This document shows positions 1 through 6,437 of a DNA stretch of 10,660 nt, in pieces; the first letter of the stretch is position 1; each line of letters opens with the position of its first letter. Below the pieces are notes generated by a model. That model did not search any database. It had not been told where the DNA came from and worked only from the letters and a program-made list of their open reading frames with translations. A program made the translations under genes and the position numbers. Origin of the DNA: Caulobacteraceae bacterium (GTDB taxonomy: Bacteria > Pseudomonadota > Alphaproteobacteria > Caulobacterales > Caulobacteraceae); the NCBI GenBank assembly GCA_004144935.1, contig SDZP01000095.1, forward strand, positions 1-10,660, in the 5' to 3' direction.

Positions 1-1406
1 ATATTGTAGAGCTGCATGATGGCCAGGGCCGTCCCGTAGAGGATGGCGAGGACCGGCATGTAAACCAGCGCCATGTTGGTGATCACCTCCGCGTCCACCT
101 CGCCCGGCTTGGCGTTGCGGGGGAAGTCGATCAGCACCAGCAGGAAGCTGGCGGCCATGACTCCGACGCCGCCGACGGCCTTCTGCACCAGGCTGGTGAA
201 GGCGAAGAACAGGCCCTCCGACCGCCGGCCGGTCTTGACCTCGGAATGCTCGACCACGTCGGCCAGCATCGAGGTGATCAGGATGGCGGCGGTGATGCCG
301 AACACGCCGCGGATGACGCCGTCGAGGAACAGCCAGGGGACGATGGACGGGATCTCGCCCGACATGTCCGTATTCTCCGGGAACCAGCCCATCAGCCGCA
401 GCAGCAGCGGCGCGAAACCGGTGAGCACGGACAGGGCGAGCAGGATGGTGCCGGCCTTTTTCTTGCCGGACCGCTTGGACAGCATCGGCGCGGCGACCAG
501 GGCGACGGCCGAGGAGATGTAGCTGTCCAGCACCAGCACGCCGGTCCAGAAGGAGTTCAGCTCCCAGAAGTAGGTCGAGAAATAGAAGGCCAGGGTGAAG
601 CTGACGCCCTGGGCGATGGCGGCGACCAGGCCGACCAGGGTGATGACCACGAAGGGTCGGTTGGAGAGGGTGTCCCTCATCTGAACGAGGGTCTGGCCCA
701 GCGTCCGGGCCGCGTGCACGGGCGCTCGTCGAAGCCAGGGTATGAACCGGTGGGTGCCGGCGGCGGAGGCGATGATCGAGACGAACATCAACACCGCCCC
801 GACATAGCCGTAGGTCTTGTAGGCTTCGGGATTGAGCTGGCCGTTCGGGATCTCGGCGGTGGGCTGCATGAAGATGAAGAACATCGCCACCGTCAGGGTC
901 AGGCCGCCCCACCAGGCGAAGAAGTAGCGCCAGCCGAGGATGGAGCTGCGTTCGTCGTAGTCCTCGGTCAGTTCGGCGGCCAGCGACGAGGAGGGCACTT
1001 CATAGACGGTGATGAAGCTGCGGCCGAGCACCGCGACGGCGACCAGGTACCAGAACAACGCCCCTTCGCTCCAGCCGGCCGGCGGGTTCCAGAGCAGCAG
1101 GAACGACAGCGCCACCGGCAGGGCCGAGGCATACATGAAGGGATGGCGACGGCCCCAGCGCGAGCGCCAGTTGTCGGAAATCTCGCCGAGCACCGGGTCG
1201 ATCACGCAGTCGATGACCAGGGCCAGGGTGATGGCCAGGCCGACCGCCCGGGGGTCCATGCCGACGACCTGGTTGTAGAACAGCAGCAGAAAGACGCGGT
1301 AGCCGTTGTCCTTGATCCCGAAGGCCACAGACCCCAGTCCGTAGAGCATCTTGGTGCCCACGCCCACGCGGGGACGCGGGCCGAGCGGCTTCGCGGCATC
1401 GGTCAT
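1..1406 (-). CDS. GPH-family (MelB-like) sugar/cation symporter, C-terminus cut by window edge
   Basis: A polytopic inner-membrane secondary transporter of the glycoside-pentoside-hexuronide family (MFS_2 fold), expected to import a sugar or glycoside with Na+ or H+. The frame is open from the ATG at 1406 to the window edge, giving 468 codons, close to the usual 450-500 of the family, so only a short tail should be missing. After a short N-terminus (MTDAAKPLGPRPRVGVGTK) comes the family signature in the second helix and the following loop: VIDPVLGEISDNWRSRWGRR, i.e. the D-P-x-x-G-x-x-x-D pattern plus R-x-G-R-R. A second loop holds YDERSSILGWR, and near the C-terminus SEVKTGRRSEGLFFA is also typical. 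Alternating hydrophobic helices fill the rest. A purine-rich GGTGGA lies about 8 bases before the ATG. The substrate cannot be read from sequence. The LysR gene ends 92 bases upstream on the same strand; co-regulation is possible but not shown. Confidence 0.88.
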   Translation of the reverse strand, partial: MTDAAKPLGPRPRVGVGTKMLYGLGSVAFGIKDNGYRVFLLLFYNQVVGMDPRAVGLAITLALVIDCVIDPVLGEISDNWRSRWGRRHPFMYASALPVALSFLLLWNPPAGWSEGALFWYLVAVAVLGRSFITVYEVPSSSLAAELTEDYDERSSILGWRYFFAWWGGLTLTVAMFFIFMQPTAEIPNGQLNPEAYKTYGYVGAVLMFVSIIASAAGTHRFIPWLRRAPVHAARTLGQTLVQMRDTLSNRPFVVITLVGLVAAIAQGVSFTLAFYFSTYFWELNSFWTGVLVLDSYISSAVALVAAPMLSKRSGKKKAGTILLALSVLTGFAPLLLRLMGWFPENTDMSGEIPSIVPWLFLDGVIRGVFGITAAILITSMLADVVEHSEVKTGRRSEGLFFAFTSLVQKAVGGVGVMAASFLLVLIDFPRNAKPGEVDAEVITNMALVYMPVLAILYGTALAIMQLYN

Positions 1407-1498
1407 CTAAGCTTCCACCCTGCAACTGGCGGCTCTGCGGCCGCATCATTTTTCGAACCTGGGGTATGTTTTGTGGAGCTGTCAATCAATCGTTTGAA
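1407..1498 (-). promoter_or_regulatory. Possible promoter region of the GPH transporter
   Basis: This gap separates the LysR stop from the transporter start. On the minus strand it holds a perfect TTGACA hexamer (plus-strand 1480-1485) within an AT-richer stretch, which could be a -35 element. I could not find a matching -10 at 16-18 bases. Caulobacter-type promoters use a different, shorter-spaced -10, so the assignment stays tentative. No rho-independent terminator for the LysR gene is visible, so read-through from it is also possible. Confidence 0.3.
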
Positions 1499-2434
1499 TC
1501 ATGACGGCGGATTCATCTCGGCCTGGCGCAGGGCGCAGGCGTCCCAATAGGGCCTGCCGCCGAACCGCTCGACGAGGCGATCCGTCAGGATGCGCACCTT
1601 GGCCGGCGGGCCGCCGGGCGGCCGCACGAGGTAGAGACCGGCTTCGCCGGTGGGATAGTCCATCAGCAGCGGCTCCAGCCGCCCCGCCTCGATGTAGTCG
1701 GCGGTAAGGAAGGTCGGCAGCAGGGCGATGCCGAGGCCGGCGACGGCGGCCTGCACCACCGCCTCGCCGTTGTCGGCCCGGAAGCGCGCCTCCGGTCGCA
1801 CGCTGATGGTCCGCTTGCCATCCTGGAACCGCCAGCTGTCGCCCTGCCGCATTCCGCTCTGGACGACGGCGTCATGATCGGCGAGGTCGGCGGGCGTCTT
1901 CGGCCAACCACGGCGACCTAGGTAGTCGGGGCTGGCGACCACGCCGGCCAGGATCGGCGCGATCCGGCGGGCGACCAGGGTCGAGTCGGCCAGAACGCCC
2001 AGCCGCACGGCGGCGTCGAATCGCTCGGCCACCAGGTCGACCACCCCGTCGCTGTAGGCTGCCTCGATCCGCAGCCGGGGATGTTCGAGCGCCAGTTCAA
2101 CCAGGATCGGCTGCACATGGCGCAGGCCAAACGAGAGGGGCAGGGCGACGCGCAGTGTCCCCCCCAGCGACTCCCCGCTCTGGGCCACCGCCTCGCGGGC
2201 CTCCTCAAGATCGGCCAGGATCCGTTCGGCCCGCAGCTTGAATTCCAGCCCCGCCTCGGTGGGGCTGATGCCCCGTGTGGTGCGTGACAGGAGCCGGGCG
2301 CCCAGGTCTGCCTCCAGGCCCGAGACCCGCCGCGACAGGATCGACTTGGACACGCCCAGCCGGGCGGCGGCCCGGCTGAAGCCGCCGGTCTCCACCACCT
2401 CGACAAAGGCGCGGATGGATTCCAGATCGGACAT
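1499..2434 (-). CDS. LysR-type transcriptional regulator, divergent from azoreductase
   Basis: A 311-residue LysR-type regulator, full length for the family. Residues 1-60 form the winged helix-turn-helix: FSRAAARLGVSKSILSRRVS followed by LEADLGARLLSRTTRGISPT, the standard LysR recognition helix and wing. From about residue 90 to the end is the periplasmic-binding-protein-like effector domain (GGTLRVALPLSFGLRHVQPI, then DGVVDLVAERFDAAVRLG, a typical hinge and ligand-cleft region). I chose the ATG at 2434 (MSDLESIRAF) because it fits the family N-terminus and has AAAGG about 9 bases upstream; a TTG at 2458 would add eight residues. It is divergent from the azoreductase with 150 bases between the starts, the usual arrangement for a LysR regulator controlling its neighbour and itself. 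The effector is unknown; quinones or electrophiles would be plausible from the neighbour's function. Confidence 0.92.
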   Translation of the reverse strand: MSDLESIRAFVEVVETGGFSRAAARLGVSKSILSRRVSGLEADLGARLLSRTTRGISPTEAGLEFKLRAERILADLEEAREAVAQSGESLGGTLRVALPLSFGLRHVQPILVELALEHPRLRIEAAYSDGVVDLVAERFDAAVRLGVLADSTLVARRIAPILAGVVASPDYLGRRGWPKTPADLADHDAVVQSGMRQGDSWRFQDGKRTISVRPEARFRADNGEAVVQAAVAGLGIALLPTFLTADYIEAGRLEPLLMDYPTGEAGLYLVRPPGGPPAKVRILTDRLVERFGGRPYWDACALRQAEMNPPS

Positions 2435-2481
2435 TTGCCTGCACCTTTCGTGAAACAATGATAGTTCAACAGATGGTCAGC

Positions 2482-2511
2482 GTTGCAGTTTCGTCAACAG
2501 TGAACTGCAAC
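2482..2511. promoter_or_regulatory. Perfect 9-bp inverted repeat, candidate LysR operator
   Basis: GTTGCAGTT (2482-2490) and AACTGCAAC (2503-2511) are exact reverse complements separated by 12 bases. Arm centres are 21 bp apart, two helical turns, so both arms face the same side of the DNA. The element lies between the divergent LysR and azoreductase genes, 74 bases before the azoreductase start. LysR proteins bind dyads of the T-N11-A type as tetramers covering longer regions, so this is the best candidate operator. A direct repeat TCAACAG (2466-2472 and 2494-2500) lies in the same region and may be an accessory half-site. Confidence 0.55.
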
Positions 2512-2584
2512 TTCCACAGCTACCGATCAAGCCTCCCAGAGCGCATCTGTCCGTCACGGCCACAGCGCCAAAGGAGATTTCGAG

Positions 2585-3208
2585 ATGACCAAGGTACTTG
2601 TCCTGAACAGCAGCGTCAGCGGCGACGCGTCCGTCAGCCGCGCCCTCGTCCAGACCGCCGTCGACGCGCTCAGCCGTCCGGGCGTGGCGATCATCGAGCG
2701 CGATCTGGGCGCCGACCCCATCCCGCACCTGACGCCGGATACCGTCGCCACCGTGCGCGGCGCCGATCCGGTCACCCCGGCGCAGATCGAAGCCCGCGCC
2801 CTGGCCGATGGCCTGATCGCCGAACTGAAGGACGCCGACGTTCTGGTCATCGGCGCGCCGATGTACAACTTCGCCATCCCGTCCGGCCTCAAGACCTGGT
2901 TTGACCATGTGCTGCGCGCCGGCGCGACCTTCCGCTACTCCGAGGCCGGTCCCGAGGGCCTGGTCACCGGCAAGAAGGCCATCGTCGTGCTGTCGCGCGG
3001 CGGCCTCTACAGCGAAGGTCCGGCGGCGGCGATGGACTTCCAGGAGCCCCACCTGCGCACCCTGCTGGGCTTCATGGGCATCACCGACGTCACCTTCGTC
3101 CGCGCCGAGAAGCTGGGCTTTGGCCCCGCGGCCGTCGAGGAGGCCCTGGGCGCCGCCCGCGACCACATCGGCCGCGTCGTCGGAGCCGGGTTCCGCGAAG
3201 CCGCCTAA
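2585..3208 (+). CDS. azoR: FMN-dependent NADH-azoreductase (AzoR/AcpD family)
   Basis: A 207-residue cytosolic flavodoxin-fold enzyme that uses NADH and FMN for two-electron reduction of azo dyes and quinones; the physiological role is usually taken to be quinone detoxification. The length is close to that of E. coli AzoR. Visible family features are the N-terminal strand and phosphate loop (KVLVLNSSVSGDASVSRAL, residues 3-21, with the S-x-S-R pattern), the FMN-binding GAPMYNFAIPSGLKTWFD (about 90-107), FRYSEAGPEGLVTGKKA (116-132), and the SRGGLYSEG loop (137-145). The start is well supported: AAAGGAG at 2570-2576 sits 8 bases before the ATG. It is divergent from a LysR regulator, which probably controls it through the inverted repeat upstream. 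The DUF4126 gene begins 40 bases after its stop and may share the transcript, as no terminator is seen between them. Confidence 0.93.
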   Translation: MTKVLVLNSSVSGDASVSRALVQTAVDALSRPGVAIIERDLGADPIPHLTPDTVATVRGADPVTPAQIEARALADGLIAELKDADVLVIGAPMYNFAIPSGLKTWFDHVLRAGATFRYSEAGPEGLVTGKKAIVVLSRGGLYSEGPAAAMDFQEPHLRTLLGFMGITDVTFVRAEKLGFGPAAVEEALGAARDHIGRVVGAGFREAA

Positions 3209-3248
3209 GGCCCGGGACAACATCGGTATGGGCTGGTAGGCTCCGGGC

Positions 3249-3839
3249 ATGGAAACCTGGATCCTGCCGGCCCTGCTCGGCGTCGGCCTGGCCGCCGCCA
3301 CCGGATTTCGCACCTTCCTGCCGTTGCTGATGCTCGGACTGGCGGCCAGGTACCGCCTGTTCGGGGTCGAACTGGCCGACGCCATGGGCTGGCTGGATTC
3401 CACGCCGGCCCTGATCGCGCTCGGCATCGCCACCGCCGTGGAACTGGCGGCCGACAAGATTCCCGCCGTCGATCACGCGCTCAGCGCCGTCGGCACGGTG
3501 GTCCGCCCGGTCGCCGGCGCCGTGGCGGCGGGCGCCGCCTTCTCGCATTTCGATCCCATGGTGGCGGCCATCGCCGGCCTGATCATCGGCGCCCCGACGG
3601 CCCTGGCCTTCCATGCGGCCCAGGCCGGCACGCGGGTGGTCAGCAGCGGGACCACGCTGGGCCTGGCCAACCCCTTCATCTCGGCGGGCGAGGACCTGGC
3701 GTCCTTCTTCACCGCCCTGCTGGCCATGCTGGCGCCGATCCTCATCCCGCTGGTGCTGGCGGTGATGGCGTTCGCGCTGTGGAGCCTGTGGCGCCTCGTG
3801 CGCCGCCGACCGACGGTCAGTCGCCGCCCGGGGGCGTGA
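3249..3839 (+). CDS. DUF4126 family membrane protein
   Basis: A 196-residue integral inner-membrane protein of the DUF4126 family, whose function is unknown. The family pattern is seen near the N-terminus (LLGVGLAAATGFRTFLPLL, residues 9-27) and in the middle: AVELAADKIPAVDHALSAVG (63-82), VVRPVAGAVAAGAAF, and the GTRVVSSGTTLGLANPFIS loop. Hydrophobic segments lie at roughly 5-30, 50-65, 80-97, 104-122 and 150-182, ending in a basic tail (RLVRRRPTVSRRPGA). The ATG at 3249 has no strong ribosome site; GGTAGG lies a little far upstream. It follows the azoreductase by 40 bases, so translation may depend on shared mRNA. Its last 23 bases overlap the 3' end of the TonB-C-like gene on the opposite strand. 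Confidence 0.82.
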   Translation: METWILPALLGVGLAAATGFRTFLPLLMLGLAARYRLFGVELADAMGWLDSTPALIALGIATAVELAADKIPAVDHALSAVGTVVRPVAGAVAAGAAFSHFDPMVAAIAGLIIGAPTALAFHAAQAGTRVVSSGTTLGLANPFISAGEDLASFFTALLAMLAPILIPLVLAVMAFALWSLWRLVRRRPTVSRRPGA

Positions 3840-4224
3840 AGCCGATGGGAAGGCGCATATGAAGGCCTTCCGTGGACTTGCCGCTGGTCGTAGTCTTGGT
3901 GAGTTGGAAGGCGCCGGACAGCGTCAGCGCCGCCTGACCGAAGCCGGCCCCGGCGGGGGTCTCCGACACAATCTGGCAATCCTTCATCCGCCCCTCGGCG
4001 TCGGTGACGCAGTCGAGGACCACCCGGCCCGCCTGCCCTCGCCGCAGCGCCTTTTTGGGGTAACTCTTGGCGACGGTGGAGGGCGACGGCATGCGCAGCC
4101 AGCGAGGGACGTCCGGCTGCGGTTTGGCGATGTCCACGGGCGAGACGGTGGTCGAGGACGCCTCCTGCGCCGTCGCGGCGGAGGCCATCGTCAGGCAGAG
4201 GGTCAGGGCGAGGTCGCGCAGCAT
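3817..4224 (-). CDS. Secreted single-domain TonB C-terminal-like protein
   Basis: A 135-residue exported protein. MLRDLALTLCLTMASAATAQ is a signal peptide, with cleavage likely after ATA near residue 19. Residues 53-131 resemble the TonB C-terminal domain: KSYPKKALRRGQAGRVVLDC, then DAEGRMKDCQIVSETPAG, GFGQAAL and a final MRLPIGFTP strand. Unlike true TonB it has no retained N-terminal anchor and no proline-rich spacer across the periplasm, so energy transduction is unlikely; a soluble periplasmic role is inferred. Cys72 and Cys83 form a C-X10-C pair, repeated in both domains of the paralogue at 4900-5619, and may form a disulfide. The ATG at 4224 is preferred over upstream in-frame starts because GGAG lies 6 bases before it and the signal peptide begins there. 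It follows the RcnB terminator, so it should have its own promoter in about 4225-4281. Confidence 0.78.
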   Translation of the reverse strand: MLRDLALTLCLTMASAATAQEASSTTVSPVDIAKPQPDVPRWLRMPSPSTVAKSYPKKALRRGQAGRVVLDCVTDAEGRMKDCQIVSETPAGAGFGQAALTLSGAFQLTKTTTSGKSTEGLHMRLPIGFTPPGGD

Positions 4225-4281
4225 GGAAGACTCCGGAACGGCCGTCATGTTGGCACGTGTGCGAGATCTGTCCAGCACGGC

Positions 4282-4312
4282 AAAACGCCCCCGCAGCAGG
4301 CTGCGAGGGCGC
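4282..4312 (-). terminator. Rho-independent terminator after the RcnB gene
   Basis: On the minus strand a 12-bp GC-rich stem (plus-strand arms 4285-4296 and 4301-4312) with a 4-base loop is followed by a T-run (plus-strand AAAA at 4282-4285). The stem contains two G-U pairs and is otherwise perfect. It begins 20 bases after the RcnB stop at 4332 and ends before the next minus-strand gene starts at 4224, so it separates the two transcripts. Confidence 0.8.
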
Positions 4313-4331
4313 TTCGTTGTCAGCCGGCTGG

Positions 4332-4736
4332 CTAGTTGAACAGGTCCAGCACGACCGAGGCGATGAGGCCGGTGGCGACCGCGGTCAGCACCACGTCGTT
4401 ACCCACCCGGCGGTACTCGTAGCCACGCGGCGGGGCGCGCAGGCCGTAGCGGTTGTGATCGACGTAGTAGGCGCGGTTGCGGTAGGCGGCCGGCAGGGAC
4501 TGACCGCTGTGGAAGCGGCGGGCCTGGTAGCCACGCGGCGGGGTGTAACGGCCGGCCTTGTAGCGCTTGGCGGCCCGGCGGTCGGCCCGGTTTTCCTGCT
4601 TGGCCTGGCGGACGTCCCGTTTGGCTTCGCGGACATCCTGGCGGGCTTCGCGCACATCGCGCGGCGCGGCCGAGGCGGCGGTGGCGCCCCCGGCCAGGAG
4701 GGAGAGGGCGACGGCGGAAATCAGCAGCTTCTTCAT
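4332..4736 (-). CDS. RcnB-family periplasmic protein
   Basis: A 134-residue exported protein of the RcnB family. The founding E. coli member is a periplasmic protein that modulates nickel/cobalt export; most alphaproteobacterial members have no tested role. MKKLLISAVALSLLAGGATA begins a signal peptide with cleavage near residue 24 (ASA-AP). Residues 27-47 are three near-identical heptads (DVREARQ, DVREAKR, DVRQAKQ), predicted to form a charged helix or coiled coil. The C-terminal core matches the family: LPAAYRNRAYYVDHNRYGL, then PPRGYEYRRVGNDVVLTAVA and GLIASVVLDLF. PPRGY occurs twice, encoded by an identical 17-bp direct repeat (4419-4435 and 4527-4543). The ATG at 4736 has AAGGAAAGA just upstream; an upstream TTG at 4799 would spoil the signal peptide. 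It sits between two TonB-C-like genes on the same strand but ends at its own terminator. No metal transporter is present in the window. Confidence 0.85.
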   Translation of the reverse strand: MKKLLISAVALSLLAGGATAASAAPRDVREARQDVREAKRDVRQAKQENRADRRAAKRYKAGRYTPPRGYQARRFHSGQSLPAAYRNRAYYVDHNRYGLRAPPRGYEYRRVGNDVVLTAVATGLIASVVLDLFN

Positions 4737-4823
4737 GACGGTATCTTTCCTTGTTCTGGAGCGCCGGGAAGGCGCCCTGGGTCCTGATGACGACGCCAAG
4801 ATAGGACGCGCCGACTGAGCCGG

Positions 4824-4845
4824 ACCTGAACGGGGCGCGTCAGGT
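4824..4845. promoter_or_regulatory. Inverted repeat upstream of the RcnB gene
   Basis: ACCTGA (4824-4829) and TCAGGT (4840-4845) are exact reverse complements with a 10-base spacer, about 90 bases before the RcnB start and next to an AT-rich stretch (4845-4880) that is the most promoter-like sequence in the gap. Spacing suits a dimeric repressor. With 6-bp arms this could be chance. Confidence 0.3.
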
Positions 4846-4899
4846 TAAGTTCATGATATTTCACCCATTTCAGAACATTTCGCGGCTGCAATACTCAGC

Positions 4900-5619
4900 C
4901 TAGTTGACGGCGCTGAAGGTCAGCGGAATCCGCACGACGCCACCATCGACGGACTCCACGGTCTTGCTCTCCACCTTCAGCCGGAAGAACTGCGACAGGG
5001 AGACGCCCGCCTCGCCGAAACCGTAGCCCAGCGGCGATTCAGAAATCACCCAGCAGCGGCGCATTATGCCTTCGGCAGTGATCTCGCAGTCGAGGGTGGT
5101 CTTCCCGCCGACACCTTTGCGCATCGCCAGTTCCGGGAAGTAGGTGTTGACGTTTGCCCCCGACGGCTTGGCCTTCCATTTGAAGGTTCCGATCTGGCGG
5201 TCCTGGCGGTCCCGGATCTGGCCCGGGAACTTTGACGGCTCCGCGACCGGGCCTGGCTGGAAAACGAGCGGGAAGCGCACCCGGCCGCCGGCCACCGGCG
5301 CGCCGTCGACGGTCGTCGGGGCCATCCTGAACAGCAGCGCCGCCTTCACCGCCGCCGGCCCGAAGCCGAGGGTCGGGTCAGGGTCCTGCAGCACCTCACA
5401 GTCGGTCAGGGCCCCGTCGGCCTTCACGATGCAGCCGACCACCACGGTTCCCCCGACGCCCTTGTCGGAGGCCGCCTTGGGATAGAGCCGGCTGATCTCG
5501 TCGCCGGTCGGGGTCCGCACCCATTTGGGTTTGGCGATCAGAGGCCCGGCTTCCGGGGTGACGGCAACGGCCGGCCCGGCAAGGGTGAGGGCGGCGAGGG
5601 CGATCAAAGTCAGGCGCAT
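4900..5619 (-). CDS. Secreted protein with two tandem TonB C-terminal-like domains
   Basis: A 239-residue exported protein: signal peptide MRLTLIALAALTLAGPAVAV with cleavage near residue 19, then two copies of a TonB-C-like domain at about 42-121 (SRLYPKAASDKGVGGTVVV to VRFPLVFQP) and 157-237 (NTYFPELAMRKGVGGKTTLD to VRIPLTFSA). Each copy has the YP/FP-x-x-A entry, K-G-V-G-G, a final R-x-P-L-x-F strand, and a C-X10-C pair (Cys63/Cys74; Cys178/Cys189). There is no membrane anchor or proline spacer, so it is not a conventional TonB despite the likely automatic name. It is clearly a paralogue of the 135-residue protein at 3817-4224, with a duplicated domain. I prefer the ATG at 5619; only a weak GAG lies upstream, and a TTG five codons earlier (5634) is the alternative. 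Ligand and partner are unknown. It is divergent from the ParA gene. Confidence 0.78.
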   Translation of the reverse strand: MRLTLIALAALTLAGPAVAVTPEAGPLIAKPKWVRTPTGDEISRLYPKAASDKGVGGTVVVGCIVKADGALTDCEVLQDPDPTLGFGPAAVKAALLFRMAPTTVDGAPVAGGRVRFPLVFQPGPVAEPSKFPGQIRDRQDRQIGTFKWKAKPSGANVNTYFPELAMRKGVGGKTTLDCEITAEGIMRRCWVISESPLGYGFGEAGVSLSQFFRLKVESKTVESVDGGVVRIPLTFSAVN

Positions 5620-5692
5620 GGTTGATGCTCGCAAGGAGGGTGACGGGCTGTCCAGAGACGGCAGGCCTTTGGCGGCGCTGCAAAGAGGTCTA

Positions 5693-5707
5693 GGCTCAAC
5701 CTGAGCC
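5693..5707. promoter_or_regulatory. Short inverted repeat between divergent TonB-C-like and ParA genes
   Basis: GGCTCA (5693-5698) and TGAGCC (5702-5707) are exact reverse complements around a 3-base centre. The element lies in the 129-base gap shared by the two divergent genes, 29 bases before the ribosome site of the ParA gene. It could be an operator or a short leader hairpin. Confidence 0.25.
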
Positions 5708-5735
5708 CTGAGTCCCGCGCGGACCGGGCGGATGC

Positions 5736-5751
5736 AGGAGGCCGGCCGTTG
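5736..5751 (+). promoter_or_regulatory. Ribosome binding site fixing a TTG start
   Basis: AGGAGG at 5736-5741 stands 7 bases before TTG at 5749-5751. The TTG opens the frame exactly where a ParA N-terminus is expected (M-R-K-L-V-L-L-S-R-K-G-G). No in-frame ATG gives a complete ATP-binding loop, so the TTG start is well supported. Confidence 0.8.
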
Positions 5752-6414
5752 CGCAAACTGGTGCTGTTGTCGCGCAAGGGCGGAACGGGAAAGACCACTC
5801 TGTCGGTCAATCTTGCGGTCGCCGCCCTGCGCGAGGGCCTCGGCGTCAGCATCGTCGACCTCGATCTGCAGGGCTCGGCCACCGCCTGGGCGGCCGGGCG
5901 GAAGAACGCGGCGCCGGACGTGCGGCCGGCCAACGGCGGCACCCTGTTCCCGGTGGCCAACGCCGCCGAGCGGGCGGGCCGCGACCTGTTGATCATTGAC
6001 ACCCCGGCCGGCGGCGACGCCATCTCCGGCGCGGCCATCCGGCTGGCCGACCTGGCCATCCTAGTCTGCCGGCCCAGCTATTTCGATCTGGCGGCCCTGG
6101 TGCCGGCGGCCCAGGCGGTGCGCGAGGCCGGCAAGCCCGGGCTGATCGTGCTGAACCAGGCGCCCAGCCGCCGGGCCGGCCAGGAGAGCCCGGTCATCGC
6201 CCGCGCCGTCGAGGCCGCGCGAGCCCTCGGCTTTCCAATTGCGCCCGTCGGCCTGCGGGCCAGGGTCGCCTTCCAGGAAAGCCTGTGGCGCGGCCTTGGA
6301 GTGCTGGAGTTCGAACCCCGCAGCCCCGCCGCCGCCGAGATCGGCCGGCTGTGGAGCGAGGTGGCCGATACCCTGTGGCCGGACCGGGTGGAGCATCGCG
6401 GCGCCGCCGAGTAG
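5749..6414 (+). CDS. Orphan ParA/MinD-family ATPase
   Basis: A 221-residue cytosolic P-loop ATPase of the ParA type. The deviant Walker A, KGGTGKTT at residues 10-17, carries the signature lysine (Lys10) that allows the ATP-sandwich dimer. The A' box is DLDLQGSAT (37-45), with leucine where most ParAs have proline (D-x-D-P-Q). Walker B is LLIIDTPAG (80-88, Asp84). The short N-terminus has no helix-turn-helix, as in small chromosomal or type Ib ParAs. Such proteins position cargo such as plasmids, chemotaxis arrays or carboxysomes, by nucleoid or membrane gradients. No ParB, parS-like repeat, chemotaxis or replication gene is seen nearby, so the cargo is unknown. Start is TTG with a strong AGGAGG. 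It converges with the DUF2846-like gene across a 23-base spacer. Confidence 0.85.
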   Translation: MRKLVLLSRKGGTGKTTLSVNLAVAALREGLGVSIVDLDLQGSATAWAAGRKNAAPDVRPANGGTLFPVANAAERAGRDLLIIDTPAGGDAISGAAIRLADLAILVCRPSYFDLAALVPAAQAVREAGKPGLIVLNQAPSRRAGQESPVIARAVEAARALGFPIAPVGLRARVAFQESLWRGLGVLEFEPRSPAAAEIGRLWSEVADTLWPDRVEHRGAAE

Positions 6415-6437
6415 GCCGGGCGGCGCCGCGCCGCGGC
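6415..6437. other. All-G/C spacer between convergent genes with a 10-bp palindrome
   Basis: Every one of the 23 bases between the ParA stop and the opposing stop codon is G or C. It contains the perfect palindrome GCGGCGCCGC (6420-6429). It may form a hairpin slowing polymerase from both sides, but without a T-run it is not a standard rho-independent terminator. Confidence 0.35.

Noticed and set aside
246..1550. Long open frame on the plus strand (434 codons) opposite the transporter
   Set aside because: It is low-complexity in Gly, Gln, His and Asp, has no ribosome site or domain, and is the mirror of a clear GPH transporter on the minus strand.
2477..3457. Long minus-strand frame across the azoreductase gene
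   Set aside because: It mirrors the well-supported azoreductase and would cover the divergent promoter; no recognisable domain.
3817..5619. Calling the two TonB-C-like proteins true TonB energy transducers
   Set aside because: Both have cleavable signal peptides, no retained anchor and no proline-rich spacer, and no ExbB/ExbD genes are nearby.
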